From Brevibacterium renqingii (GTDB taxonomy: Bacteria; Actinomycetota; Actinomycetes; Actinomycetales; Brevibacteriaceae): a DNA stretch of 64,000 bases. Below, piece by piece: positions 8,458 through 17,298 of the stretch; position 1 is the first letter of the stretch, and every line of letters starts with the position of its first letter. The notes below the pieces were generated by a model. The model was not told the origin of the DNA, made no database searches, and saw only the letters and a list, made by a program, of their open reading frames with translations. The stretch covers positions 124,001 to 188,000 of the forward strand of contig NZ_JADBHF010000001.1 of the NCBI RefSeq assembly GCF_017808105.1, in the 5' to 3' direction. The translations under genes and the position numbers were made by a program.

Positions 8458-10854
8458 GTGGCTAAGGGACAACACACAGCGAAGAACATCGGCAGGAACA
8501 CGAAGAATCTGCTCAACTACCCGCGAGCGGGTGTCAGCGGCTGGACTCGTTACCTGCCGAGCATCCGCGTACTCGTCGTCGGCGGGCTCAGCGTCATCAT
8601 CGCCCTGTGCGTGCTCTTCGCCATCGGGTATGCTTCGACGGACATCCCCGAGCCGAATCTCGAGGCGACCGGTCAGACCTCGACGATCTTCTACAGCGAC
8701 GGCAAGACGCCGATCGGTCAGTACAAGGTGGAGGACCGCAAGTCCGTTGACATCGACGAGATCTCCGAGCCGATGCAGAAGGCCGCGATCGCGGCCGAGG
8801 ACACCTCGTTCTATGAGAACCGCGGCATCTCCATCAAGGGCCTCTCCCGCGCTGTTGTCGGCGTGGCGACGAATAAGTACGCGGGCGGCGGGTCGACGAT
8901 CACCCAGCAGTACGTGAAGAACTTCTACCTCACGAATGAGCACTCCTTCGATCGCAAGATCAAGGAGATGTTCATCTCGCTGAAGATCGACCAGCAGCAG
9001 TCCAAGGACCAGATCCTCGCGAACTACCTCAACACGATCTACCTCGGTCGGCGCTCCTACGGCATCGAGGTGGCCGCGCAGAACTACTTCGACAAGCCGG
9101 CCAAGGATCTCGACGTCAGCGAATCCGCTCTTCTGGCCGCGATGATCCAGCGCCCGGGCGCTGCCGATCCTTCGGAGAACCCCGAGGCGTATGAGGACCG
9201 TTTCAACTATGTCGTCAAGTCGATGACCGACGAAGGCTTCATCACCGAGGAGCAGGCCGCGAAGGTCGAGATGCCGAAGGTGCAGAAGGCGAACAAGGAG
9301 TCCTCGCTGTCGGGCCAGAAGGGCTACATGTGGGACTTCGTCCGGCGCGAGGCGCTGAAGAAACTCGACATCGACGAGGCCCAGCTCGACCGCGGCGGCT
9401 ACAACATCGTCACGACCTTCGACAAGGATCGGATGAAGGCAGCCGAGAAGGCCATCAAGTCCCTGCCGCCTAACCAGCCGAAGGGCATGCAGGCGGGACT
9501 CGTCTCGATCGACCCGGACAACGGCGGGATCGAAGCCTTCTACGGCGGCAAGAACTACCTCGACCAGGCCTTCAACGCCTCCACGCAGAGCCATGTGCAG
9601 TCGGGTTCGACGTTCAAACCGTTCGCACTCGTCGCCGGTCTGGAGAACGGTGTGCGTCTGACGGACACCTATCCGGGATCCAGCCCGACGACGCTGAACA
9701 ACGATGGGACCCCGTGGACCGTCAACAACTTCGGCAGCACGAGCTACGGACCGGTGAGCCTGCTCAAGGCGACCCAGTCCTCGATCAACACCGCCTATGC
9801 CGCACTCAACGTCCAGGTCGGACCGGACAAGACGGTCGACGTGGCGCAGCGCGCGGGCCTGAGCGGCAACTGCACCGATGAGGAGATGGAATCCGGCAGC
9901 ACCGGAGGCTGCTCGATCGGCCTGACCCCGAACCCGTCGAACGTACTGGGCACGGCGAGCGTCAAGCCCATCGACATGGCCACGGCCTATGCGACCTTCG
10001 CGTCCAACGGCGTCCACCACGACACCCATTCGATCAAGAAGGTCACTCAGGGCACCGACGACGAGGAAGTGTACAAGGCCGAGACCAAGGGCAAGCGCGT
10101 CTTCGACAAGGCAGTCGCCGCGGAGACCTCCTTCGCTCTGCAGCAGGTCGTCAACGGCGGTTCGGGAAGCTACGCCCAGAACCTCGGTCGACCCGCCGCC
10201 GGCAAGACCGGCACCACGAGCGAGAACAAGGCCGCTTGGTTCTCCGGTTACACCCCGAACCTCGCGACATCGGTCGTCCTCTACCGCGAGGTCGACGGCA
10301 AGGAAGTCTCGATCGGAGCCTACGGTGGTCGCGGCCAGGTCACCGGCGGATCCTTCCCGGTGCAGGTGTGGACCGACTACATGCAGCAGGCGCTCGAGGG
10401 TGAGAAGGTCGAACAGTTCCCCGCCCGCGGTGAGCTGCCCGATAAGCCCAAGCCGAAGAACACGAACCCGGCCCCTGCCCCGAAGCCCGAGCCGGAGGCA
10501 CCGTCGGGCAGCAACGACGGCAGCGACGGCGACGACTCCGAGAAGAAGGCGCCCGTCGAGGAGCCGACCAAGAAGCCGGATGACGACGACGAGAAGGACA
10601 AGAAGAAGGACGAGAAGGACGGTTCGAAGGACGAGGACGCCCGTGAGGACAACGGCTCCTCGAAGGATTCGGACAAGGGCAAGGACGGGTCGAAAGACGA
10701 CGGCACCGACGGCGGAGAAAGTGACAAAGGCTCCGACAACGGCAACGGCGGAGAAGGCGAAGACGGCGCGAAGGACGACAACGATTCGCCAGATGATGGA
10801 CCGTCAGGCGGACTTCCCATTGATCCGCCGAAGTCCCCTGGGGGCAATGACTAG
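8458..10854 (+). CDS. ponA: Class A penicillin-binding protein (transglycosylase/transpeptidase)
   Basis: The 798-residue bifunctional enzyme polymerises and cross-links peptidoglycan. One N-terminal membrane helix (about residues 37-58) is followed by the GT51 domain with the catalytic AAEDTSFY motif (Glu114) and GGSTITQQ. The transpeptidase domain shows SxxK (Ser384-Lys387), SxN (Ser442-Asn444) and KTGT (583-586). The last roughly 135 residues form a Lys/Asp/Glu/Gly/Ser-rich tail with no fold. The GTG start has GGAGG 7 bases upstream. Position before the GT87-like gene and rpsF matches ponA1 (Rv0050) of mycobacteria. Confidence 0.93.
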   Translation: MAKGQHTAKNIGRNTKNLLNYPRAGVSGWTRYLPSIRVLVVGGLSVIIALCVLFAIGYASTDIPEPNLEATGQTSTIFYSDGKTPIGQYKVEDRKSVDIDEISEPMQKAAIAAEDTSFYENRGISIKGLSRAVVGVATNKYAGGGSTITQQYVKNFYLTNEHSFDRKIKEMFISLKIDQQQSKDQILANYLNTIYLGRRSYGIEVAAQNYFDKPAKDLDVSESALLAAMIQRPGAADPSENPEAYEDRFNYVVKSMTDEGFITEEQAAKVEMPKVQKANKESSLSGQKGYMWDFVRREALKKLDIDEAQLDRGGYNIVTTFDKDRMKAAEKAIKSLPPNQPKGMQAGLVSIDPDNGGIEAFYGGKNYLDQAFNASTQSHVQSGSTFKPFALVAGLENGVRLTDTYPGSSPTTLNNDGTPWTVNNFGSTSYGPVSLLKATQSSINTAYAALNVQVGPDKTVDVAQRAGLSGNCTDEEMESGSTGGCSIGLTPNPSNVLGTASVKPIDMATAYATFASNGVHHDTHSIKKVTQGTDDEEVYKAETKGKRVFDKAVAAETSFALQQVVNGGSGSYAQNLGRPAAGKTGTTSENKAAWFSGYTPNLATSVVLYREVDGKEVSIGAYGGRGQVTGGSFPVQVWTDYMQQALEGEKVEQFPARGELPDKPKPKNTNPAPAPKPEPEAPSGSNDGSDGDDSEKKAPVEEPTKKPDDDDEKDKKKDEKDGSKDEDAREDNGSSKDSDKGKDGSKDDGTDGGESDKGSDNGNGGEGEDGAKDDNDSPDDGPSGGLPIDPPKSPGGND

Positions 10855-10866
10855 TAACCTCGAGTC

Positions 10867-12150
10867 ATGCCTTCGAAGCCCAGTACCCGGATCGCCGAGC
10901 CTCTGCTCGGCGGTCCGGTCGGCATTCACCTGGCAGCAGCCGGGACACGGTTCCGCAGCGGCCAGGCCTACGTCCTTGCGGCGGTCCTCGGGCTCACCAC
11001 TCTCCTCGCCCTGGCCCTGCAAGGTCCGTGCCTGAACTCGGGGTACGCCCAGCCGTCCGCCTCGGCGAGGATGTGCGCCGGCCCGCTGTCCACGGCGTTC
11101 GCCGGTGAGGTCAACCCCGAGGTGCTCGGACGCTCCCATGGCGGAGCGGCCGCACTAACCCCGCTGGAGGGCCGCCTCGTCGACCTGCTGCATCTGGTCA
11201 CCGACGACGTCTCGCTGTTCATGGCCGTCGTGCTCCTGCTCAACACCGCTGGCATCGCGGCCATCGGCGCGGGCCTGCTCATCCTGGGCCGGGAACGGGC
11301 ATGGCTGGTGGCGGTCTTCGCCTCCCCGCTCATCCTCTTCACCCTCGGCTCGACCCTCGACCCGGTCGCGCTCGCCCTGGGCGTGTGGGCGATGGTCCTC
11401 TTCTCCGGCTCTCCGCCGATTCGCCCGCGCAGCTGGCTGGCCGGCGTGCTGCTGGGCATCGCGACTTTCATCAATCCGCTCGCCCTCCTCGTCCTCCTCG
11501 CCCTGACCGTGGCCGGACCGCACCCTGCTCGTGGGCTGCGGCCCCGCAGTCCGCGCATGATGCTGGCCTCGGCGACGGTCACCTCGGCGCTGCTGCTCGC
11601 GATCGACATGACCGCCATCGATCGGATCGTGCACTGGTATTCCGATGCGATCGACGGCGGCTCCTTCGCTTCGATCCTGCTCATGGCCGAACTCGGCGAC
11701 GTCTCCCTGTGGGCGCCGCTGTGGATCATCGCCAGCGGCGGAGTGATCCTGGCCGTCGCGGTCTGCCTGTACATGGTCCGAGCCACCGGACTCGACCCGG
11801 CCGTGTCCGCCTGCCTGCTCATCGGCGGTTGCCTGCTGCTGGCTCCGGGCCTCATGCCCTGGGACAGTCTGTGGCTCCTGCCCTTCGCCGTCCTGGCGAT
11901 CCGCCGCTGGTGGGTGCTCATCGTCTGGACCCTCGCCGAGGCGGTGTTCGCCATCGGCATCCAGCTCGGCGACGTCTCCGGCTTCGAGCCCTCGAAGGGA
12001 CTCGACCCCGCGTTCGTCGCCGTCTTCGCCTTGCTGCGACTGCTCGCGCTCGTCCTCGTCGTGATCATGGCCGGTGAGAACCTCTACCGGCGGCGCATCC
12101 GCGGTATGCCGGTCTCCGCAGCCTCTCCTCGGCGTGGGCAAGAGCACTAG
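10867..12150 (+). CDS. Polytopic membrane protein, GT87-type glycosyltransferase-like (Rv0051 position)
   Basis: 427 residues with about ten hydrophobic segments. After the first helix there is an extracellular loop with two cysteines (PCLNSGYAQ and RMCAGPLS). Both the topology and the place between ponA and rpsF fit the Rv0051-type mannosyltransferase-like family, which uses polyprenyl-phosphate sugars in the envelope. No catalytic assignment is possible from sequence alone. The start lies 12 bases after ponA, with only a weak ribosome site, so it is probably cotranscribed with ponA. Confidence 0.68.
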   Translation: MPSKPSTRIAEPLLGGPVGIHLAAAGTRFRSGQAYVLAAVLGLTTLLALALQGPCLNSGYAQPSASARMCAGPLSTAFAGEVNPEVLGRSHGGAAALTPLEGRLVDLLHLVTDDVSLFMAVVLLLNTAGIAAIGAGLLILGRERAWLVAVFASPLILFTLGSTLDPVALALGVWAMVLFSGSPPIRPRSWLAGVLLGIATFINPLALLVLLALTVAGPHPARGLRPRSPRMMLASATVTSALLLAIDMTAIDRIVHWYSDAIDGGSFASILLMAELGDVSLWAPLWIIASGGVILAVAVCLYMVRATGLDPAVSACLLIGGCLLLAPGLMPWDSLWLLPFAVLAIRRWWVLIVWTLAEAVFAIGIQLGDVSGFEPSKGLDPAFVAVFALLRLLALVLVVIMAGENLYRRRIRGMPVSAASPRRGQEH

Positions 12151-12157
12151 CTCGGAC

Positions 12158-12187
12158 ATGACAGCGTGAGCACCGTTCGACTAGACT
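12158..12187 (+). promoter_or_regulatory. Probable promoter of the rpsF operon
   Basis: ATGACA (12158-12163) and TAGACT (12182-12187) are separated by 18 bases and would start a transcript near 12194. That leaves a leader of about 100 bases before rpsF. Confidence 0.5.
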
Positions 12188-12250
12188 AGCGAAGTCTGTT
12201 CCCATTTCGTGACCAGCACGGAGGCGGAACGGGCATGCATATACCCTCCT

Positions 12251-12269
12251 GCCATGGACCGACCATGGC
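12251..12269 (+). promoter_or_regulatory. rpsF leader hairpin, candidate S6:S18 autoregulatory site
   Basis: GCCATGG (12251-12257) and CCATGGC (12263-12269) form a perfect 7-pair stem closing an ACCGA loop. Known S6:S18 leader elements upstream of rpsF expose an unpaired CCG trinucleotide on a hairpin, and this loop carries CCG. The element is 28 bases before the rpsF start and the operon contains both rpsF (S6) and rpsR (S18). The assignment to that family is inference. Confidence 0.45.
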
Positions 12270-12297
12270 CGCAAAGACCAGAGGAGGTGGGTGACAT

Positions 12298-12588
12298 ATG
12301 CGTCAATACGAGCTCATGCTCATTCTTGATAACGACCTCGAAGAGCGGACGCTGGCTGACACCGTGAACAACCTGATCAAGGTTGTCCCGGCTGAGAACG
12401 GCACCGTCGACAACGTGGATATCTGGGGACGTCGTCGCTTCGCGTACGAGATCCAGAAGAAGTCCGAAGGCTACTACGTCGTGGTCGATTTCCACGCCGA
12501 GCCCGCAACGACCAAGGAACTCGATCGTCAGCTCGGACTCAACGAGTCCGTTCTGCGCACGAAGATCCTCCGCCCGAACGCCAAGTAA
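12298..12588 (+). CDS. rpsF: 30S ribosomal protein S6
   Basis: 96 residues, full family length, beginning [16 protein letters not shown] and containing the conserved [20 protein letters not shown] core. S6 binds 16S rRNA in the 30S platform as a heterodimer with S18, encoded two genes downstream. A strong ribosome site (GAGGAGGTGGG) precedes the ATG. First gene of the rpsF-ssb-rpsR-rplI operon. Confidence 0.97.
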   Translation: MRQYELMLILDNDLEERTLADTVNNLIKVVPAENGTVDNVDIWGRRRFAYEIQKKSEGYYVVVDFHAEPATTKELDRQLGLNESVLRTKILRPNAK

Positions 12589-12622
12589 GGCATTCAAGCT
12601 ACCTCGCTTCAAGGAGCATTCA

Positions 12623-13243
12623 ATGGCAGGCGAAACAGTCATCACGGTCGTCGGGAACCTGACCAGCGATCCCGAACTGCGCTTCACACCGAACGGTGCG
12701 GCAGTCGCAAACTTCACCGTGGCCTCGACGCCGCGTATCTTCGACCGTCAGGCCAACGAGTTCAAGGACGGGGAGACCCTGTTCCTGCGCTGCTCGGTGT
12801 GGCGTGAAATGGGAGAGAACGTCGCCGAATCCCTGCAGCGCGGTACTCGGGTCGTCGTCCAGGGACGACTGAAGTCCCGGTCCTTCGAAACCAAGGAAGG
12901 CGAGAAGCGCACGGTCATGGAGCTGGACGTCGACGAAGTCGGCCCCAGCCTGCGACGCGCCACCGCTCAGGTGACGAAGAACACCCCCGGCGGCGGAGGA
13001 TTCTCCGGCGGCGGCAACTTCGGCGGAGGCCAGGGCGGAGGCGGCCAGCAGGGCGGCTTCGGCAACCAGCAGTCCTCCGGATGGGGCAACAACCCCCAGC
13101 AGGGCGGCCAGCAGGGTCGTCCTCAGCAGGGCGGTTACGGCCAGGGCAACAGCGGACCGGCAAATGACCCTTGGGCATCATCGAACCCGCAGAGCGGCAA
13201 CGGCGGCTGGGGCAACCCTGGCGCCGACGAACCCCCGTTCTGA
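12623..13243 (+). CDS. ssb: Single-stranded DNA-binding protein
   Basis: 206 residues. The OB-fold occupies about residues 1-115 ([18 protein letters not shown], later [19 protein letters not shown] and [13 protein letters not shown]). A long Gly/Gln/Asn-rich linker follows, and the protein ends in the acidic-hydrophobic tip DEPPF, the contact point for replication and repair partners. ATG 12623 is chosen because AAGGAG lies upstream and the OB-fold starts immediately. SSB tetramers coat single-stranded DNA at forks; its place between S6 and S18 genes is conserved in actinobacteria. Confidence 0.96.
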   Translation: MAGETVITVVGNLTSDPELRFTPNGAAVANFTVASTPRIFDRQANEFKDGETLFLRCSVWREMGENVAESLQRGTRVVVQGRLKSRSFETKEGEKRTVMELDVDEVGPSLRRATAQVTKNTPGGGGFSGGGNFGGGQGGGGQQGGFGNQQSSGWGNNPQQGGQQGRPQQGGYGQGNSGPANDPWASSNPQSGNGGWGNPGADEPPF

Positions 13244-13280
13244 TCCACGTCTGAAGACATTTCGTTAACAGGAGATACTC

Positions 13281-13520
13281 ATGGCAAAGCCAGAGATCCG
13301 GAAGCCTATCAAGAAGAAGGCTAATCCGCTCAAGAAGGGCGAAGCGGCGAACATCCACTACAAGGACACCGCTACGCTCCGCAAGTTCATTTCCGACCGC
13401 GGCAAGATCCGTGCACGTCGTGTCACCGGTGTGACCGTGCAGGAACAGCGCGTCATCGCAAAGGCTGTCAAGAACGCCCGCGAGATGGCACTTCTGCCCT
13501 ACTCGAGCTCAGCTCGCTGA
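13281..13520 (+). CDS. rpsR: 30S ribosomal protein S18
   Basis: 79 residues, normal length. Contains the conserved [19 protein letters not shown] segment and the [23 protein letters not shown] core that binds 16S rRNA. The zinc-binding Cys residues found in some S18 paralogues are absent, so this is a Cys-minus form. AGGAGA lies 6 bases before the ATG. Confidence 0.97.
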   Translation: MAKPEIRKPIKKKANPLKKGEAANIHYKDTATLRKFISDRGKIRARRVTGVTVQEQRVIAKAVKNAREMALLPYSSSAR

Positions 13521-13536
13521 TCGGAGGGAAAGAAAC

Positions 13537-13995
13537 ATGCCTAACCGCAAAGTGATTCTCAACCAGGAAGTCGACGGCCTCGGTGCCGCCGGCGATGTCG
13601 TCGAGGTTCGTGCCGGATACGCACGCAACCTGCTGCTGCCCCGTGGCTGGGCATCCGCATGGTCCGCAGGCGCGGAGAAGCACATCGAGGCTCTCCGCAA
13701 AACCCGCCAGGCCAAGCAGATCGCCAACCACGATGAGGCCGTGAAGGTCAAGGGCGAACTCGAGTCGACCACGGCTCGCATCGACATGAAGGCCGGCAAG
13801 AACGGTCGCCTGTTCGGCGCCGTCACCCCGGCTCTCGTGGCCGAGGCCCTGCACAATGTCACCGGGCGCGATTTCGATCGTCGCCAGGTCGCTCTGACCG
13901 GTCACGTCAAGACCCCCGGCAGCTACAGTGCTGTCGTGCGCGTCAGCGACGAGATCACCGCGAAGATCAAGTTCGAGGTCATCGGCAAGGCCTGA
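13537..13995 (+). CDS. rplI: 50S ribosomal protein L9
   Basis: 152 residues with the canonical two-domain pattern: N-terminal 23S rRNA-binding domain (VILNQEVDGLGAAGDVVEV followed by GYARNLLLPRGWA), a long connecting helix (about 45-75), and a C-terminal domain with LFGAVTP. GGAGGG precedes the ATG. Last gene of the ribosomal operon, followed by a strong terminator. Confidence 0.97.
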   Translation: MPNRKVILNQEVDGLGAAGDVVEVRAGYARNLLLPRGWASAWSAGAEKHIEALRKTRQAKQIANHDEAVKVKGELESTTARIDMKAGKNGRLFGAVTPALVAEALHNVTGRDFDRRQVALTGHVKTPGSYSAVVRVSDEITAKIKFEVIGKA

Positions 13996-14020
13996 TCCCG
14001 GCCCCGATCACCTCAGCACC

Positions 14021-14059
14021 GCCGAGGCGGCACCCGACCAGGGTGCCGCCTCGGCTTTT
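14021..14059 (+). terminator. Intrinsic terminator after rplI
   Basis: A perfect 15-pair stem, GCCGAGGCGGCACCC (14021-14035) with GGGTGCCGCCTCGGC (14041-14055), closes a 5-base loop and is followed by TTTT. It ends the rpsF-ssb-rpsR-rplI transcript and may also act on the converging DUF488 operon. Confidence 0.92.
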
Positions 14060-14084
14060 GTGCATGTGGTTCACAACGCTGGGT

Positions 14085-14642
14085 TCAATGTTCAGGGTAA
14101 GTCACCTGCTGTTCGGATCCGACGACAGCACCCTCGCTCAGCTTCGCCGCATCGACGTGTCCGGGGCCGAGCACGTGGGCGACATCGAGATCTCGTGCCA
14201 GCAGCCAATCGGCGATGAGTCTGCGGTGGCAGCGCCACCAGACGGCCTCCGAGCACATGAGCGCGCAACGGCTGGTCTCACCCCAGCTGACGAGGGTGTC
14301 GAGGTCTTCGCGAAAGCCCTCGGACAGGGCATGGTCTGCATAGTTGTGGAAGCTGCGGTTCTGCCACCATCCATTGACCTCTAAGGGCACAGTGCGACTG
14401 ACGGGACGCCGACCCGTCAGCTCGTCGAGCCGCCTGAGTTCGATCCCCTCCTCGGCGAGTGCGGTGGTCAGCGTATCGGCGTTGAACTGGGGGTTCTTGT
14501 TCGAACCCGGCAGTTTGCGGACATCGACGACCACCTCCGTGCCGGTGTCGGTGAGCAGATCGATGAACTCGTTCAGGGACCGGTTCGAATGTCCGATCGT
14601 CAGGAACGGCGCGATGTCGGAGGCCGGGGCAGCTCTCGTCAT
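14085..14642 (-). CDS. DUF488 family protein
   Basis: 185 residues. Opens with the family motif TIGHSNRSLNEFIDLL, then VVVDVRKLPGS, and near the end has LMCSEAVWWRCHRRLIADWL, the conserved Cys/His segment of DUF488. The biochemical role is not established. The ATG overlaps the stop of the upstream DUF2945 gene (ATGA), so the two are translationally coupled. Confidence 0.85.
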   Translation of the reverse strand: MTRAAPASDIAPFLTIGHSNRSLNEFIDLLTDTGTEVVVDVRKLPGSNKNPQFNADTLTTALAEEGIELRRLDELTGRRPVSRTVPLEVNGWWQNRSFHNYADHALSEGFREDLDTLVSWGETSRCALMCSEAVWWRCHRRLIADWLLARDLDVAHVLGPGHVDAAKLSEGAVVGSEQQVTYPEH

Positions 14643-14857
14643 CTCTTCTCGACGCGATGGAGAGCGCTGCCCTTGTGCGCGGCGATGTGATCGGTCTTAT
14701 CGCTTCTGATCTCGTACTGCGGCTCGTCGGCCGAGGCCCTGCGATTGTGACCCTTGTACTCGAAGTCCGAGGTGTGGACCTTGGTGATCGTCCCCGAGAC
14801 CTCTCCGGCCTCTGAGTTCCACGCCACGTGGTCACCGACGGAGAATTCGGCTCCCAT
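14639..14857 (-). CDS. Small DUF2945 (Tudor-like) protein
   Basis: 72 residues from ATG 14857 (MGAEFSVGDHVAWNSEAG), preceded by GGGAGG. The pattern VGDHVAWNS...GTITKV...YEIRSDKTDHIAAHKGSALHRV matches the DUF2945 or hypervirulence-associated Tudor-domain family, a small beta barrel of unknown role. Overlaps the DUF488 start by 4 bases, forming a two-gene operon. Confidence 0.78.
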   Translation of the reverse strand: MGAEFSVGDHVAWNSEAGEVSGTITKVHTSDFEYKGHNRRASADEPQYEIRSDKTDHIAAHKGSALHRVEKR

Positions 14858-15016
14858 GATGCCTCCCTGCTGCCGAGGATTGCTGGTGGCTCCATCCAAG
14901 CATGAACCGCAGCAGAGGGGAACCCGGTGTGGGATTCGGGTGCTCTCGGCTGCGGTTCGTTGTTGTCTGACCGGTGCGGACGCACCGAGTCGCTGGGGAC
15001 TGTCAGGAGTGCCGGC

Positions 15017-16198
15017 CTAGGAGCGGTCGGTGCTGAGGTCGACGATGAGGGCGTCGATGAAGGATTCGCAGGCGGCGATCTGCTCGAGTTCGATGAATTC
15101 ATCGGGAGCGTGGGCCTGGGCGATGTCGCCGGGTCCGCAGACGACGGTCGGGATGCCCGCCTCGGAGAACAGACCCGCCTCGGTGCCGTAGGTGACCTTG
15201 TCATCGGTGGCGATGCCGCCCCAGTCCGCGGCGAGCGAGACGATTTCGGCGTCATGCGGAGTCTCGCAGCCAGGGGCCTCGGCTTCGATGGCGAAGTCGA
15301 CGCCCGCATCCGCGTTCTCTGCGGCCATGGCCCGGCCAAGGCGCTCGGCCTCGGCGCGGAAGCGAGCGATGAGCGCCTCACGGTCGACCGTGCCGAGTGA
15401 GCGGAACTCGAACTGCACGCTCGCCTCGGCGGGGATCGTGTTGACGGCGATGCCGCCGGTGAACGTGTTCGCCGTGACCGTCGTGAAGGGCACGACATAG
15501 GCCTCGTCGAAGGGCCCTTCGGTGCGGAATTCGGCGGCAACGGCGTGGACGAAGGCGACGAACTCGGAGGCGTAGGCGATGGCGTTGACGCCTTCGGGCG
15601 TGAGCGAGGAGTGGGCGGCGACGCCGTGGAAGTCGACACGGAAGACGTTCATCGACTTGTGCCCGCGGATGACGCGCATGCTCGAGGGCTCTCCGACGAC
15701 GCAGCCGCGGGGAGCGAGCTCGGCGGCGGTGATCGCCTCGACGAGGCTGATGGCGCCCACGCATCCGATCTCCTCGTCGTAGGAGAAGGCGAGGTGGATG
15801 GGTTCACGCAGCTGGGCGGTGGCCAGTCGCTCGAGGCGGGAGAGGATGACGCCGATGAAGGACTTCATGTCCGCACTGCCGCGGGCGAAGTACTTGCTCT
15901 CGCGGATCTCGGGCGTGAAGGGGTCCGAGGACCAGTCCTGGCCGTCGACGGGGACGACGTCGGTGTGTCCCGACAGCACGATTCCGCCGGTGGTCGTGCC
16001 GTCGGCGGCCGGGATGGTGGCGAGCAGGTTCGCCTTGGTGCCCTCGGCGTTCGGGATCCGCTGGAAGCTGATGCCCGCGGCGGCGAGACGGCCCTCGACG
16101 TGTTCGATGAGCGGGAGATTCGAGTCCCGGCTCGTCGTGTCGAAGGTGATGAGATCGGTGATCTCGGCGATGGTGGCCTCGGCGGGCTGAGCTGGCAC
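15017..16198 (-). CDS. argE: Acetylornithine deacetylase (M20 family)
   Basis: 393 residues. M20 metallohydrolase motifs are complete: LSGHTDVVPVD (first His and Asp), RGSADMKSF (bridging Asp), YDEEIGC (catalytic Glu) and a late His near QAHAPDEF. The internal dimerisation domain starts after GHKSMNVFRVDFHG. The overall pattern is that of ArgE, which removes acetate from N-acetylornithine in arginine synthesis. No other arg genes are adjacent, so a related N-acyl amino acid substrate remains possible. GTG at 16198 has AGGAG 5 bases upstream. Confidence 0.83.
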   Translation of the reverse strand: MPAQPAEATIAEITDLITFDTTSRDSNLPLIEHVEGRLAAAGISFQRIPNAEGTKANLLATIPAADGTTTGGIVLSGHTDVVPVDGQDWSSDPFTPEIRESKYFARGSADMKSFIGVILSRLERLATAQLREPIHLAFSYDEEIGCVGAISLVEAITAAELAPRGCVVGEPSSMRVIRGHKSMNVFRVDFHGVAAHSSLTPEGVNAIAYASEFVAFVHAVAAEFRTEGPFDEAYVVPFTTVTANTFTGGIAVNTIPAEASVQFEFRSLGTVDREALIARFRAEAERLGRAMAAENADAGVDFAIEAEAPGCETPHDAEIVSLAADWGGIATDDKVTYGTEAGLFSEAGIPTVVCGPGDIAQAHAPDEFIELEQIAACESFIDALIVDLSTDRS

Positions 16199-16468
16199 GA
16201 CTGCTCCTGTTCGTCGGCTGCGGATGGTATCGATCCGGTCGTGTCGTCGATCTGCGGGGAGGGCTGAGTGCGCCCCGGTGCAGAACGGCGGCGACCAGAC
16301 GCCTTCACTCTACTGGGCGGACTTCGGGCGGATGCGCACCGGCTCGGTGGGCGAGACCTCTGAACAGGCGGACCGGGGTCGGGATCGGGGTCGGTCGGGA
16401 TCGGAGAGCATGTGGAGCACGCGCACGTCGATGTGCGATGACCACGGCGCGTAGCGGCGCTCAATCGT

Positions 16469-16474
16469 TAGACT
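16469..16474 (+). promoter_or_regulatory. -10 hexamer for a leaderless transcript (mug)
   Basis: TAGACT ends exactly 6 bases before the ATG at 16481, so the transcript should begin at or within a base of the start codon. No ribosome site is present. Confidence 0.6.
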
Positions 16475-16480
16475 GAAACG

Positions 16481-17194
16481 ATGAACCCATCTCTCCCCTC
16501 CGACTGGCGTCCGTGGCGGGCGCCCTCTCAGTCAGAGGGGCGCCGGCCCGATCGCTGCGACCTCGAGCTGGCCCGGCGCTGTGGCAGCGGCCGTGACGAC
16601 GTCCTTCCCTATCCGGACGATGAGCGATGTGCGGGAAGAGTGCGTCTCCTCATCGTCGGCGTAAACCCGAGCCCGTGGACCGCAGCTGTCAACGCGCCCT
16701 TCGCCCGACCGGGGAATCGCTTCTGGCCTTCGCTCCATCTCGGCGGAGTCATCGAATCCGCCGTCGACGCTTCTCGCGGATTGTCTCGTGCGGATGAGCA
16801 GATGCTCGCGGAGCGGGGCATCGGCATGACCAATCTGGTCTCTCGGCCCACAGTTCGAGCCGACGAGCTCGATGCCGCTGAGCTCCGGCGCGGCGGTGAA
16901 CGGACGGTCGGGCGTGTGCGCACGATTCTCCCCCGAGCAGTCGCCGTTGTCGGCATCACCGCGTTCCGAGCGGCGTTCAGCGCACCGCGTGCTCGAGTGG
17001 GAGAGCAGGACCCGAGCAGGATCAGCGGATGGCCCGATGGCACAACGCTGTGGGCCCTGCCCCATCCCAGCGGTCTGAATGCCCACGAGACGGTGGACAG
17101 CCTGGCTGAGCATTGGCGGACAGTGTGGGCCGCGGTGAACAGAGGCGACGAGTCGGATCAGCCGTGTGAGCAGCCCGGCTCTGAGGCGCGATGA
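16481..17194 (+). CDS. mug: Mismatch-specific uracil/thymine DNA glycosylase (Mug/TDG family)
   Basis: 237 residues. The active-site strand LLIVGVNPSPWTAAVN with following PFARPGNRFWPSL is the Mug/TDG signature (GINPG-like). A second motif, LPHPSGLNAH, matches the family's minor-groove loop. The enzyme excises U or T mispaired with G. The N-terminal 45 residues are outside the core and Arg-rich. Probably leaderless. The gene converges on the following methyltransferase gene. Confidence 0.82.
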   Translation: MNPSLPSDWRPWRAPSQSEGRRPDRCDLELARRCGSGRDDVLPYPDDERCAGRVRLLIVGVNPSPWTAAVNAPFARPGNRFWPSLHLGGVIESAVDASRGLSRADEQMLAERGIGMTNLVSRPTVRADELDAAELRRGGERTVGRVRTILPRAVAVVGITAFRAAFSAPRARVGEQDPSRISGWPDGTTLWALPHPSGLNAHETVDSLAEHWRTVWAAVNRGDESDQPCEQPGSEAR

Positions 17195-17251
17195 CTATCT
17201 TCTGGTGGCACACAACCCCGTCGTGGCCTCACAACCGCGAGTTACCTAAAT

Positions 17252-17298
17252 AACCACCCGTTGCACCGGTGCGGTGTGAGGCTGACGGTGTCCGATGC
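17252..17298 (+). repeat. Dispersed intergenic repeat, copy 1
   Basis: A 47-base element starts AACCACCC, contains TGCACCGGTGCG at its centre and ends GATGC. The same-length element occurs on the minus strand at 43064-43110, with about three quarters of positions identical, and an expanded version occurs at 18253-18337. It lies between two converging genes. Confidence 0.6.
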
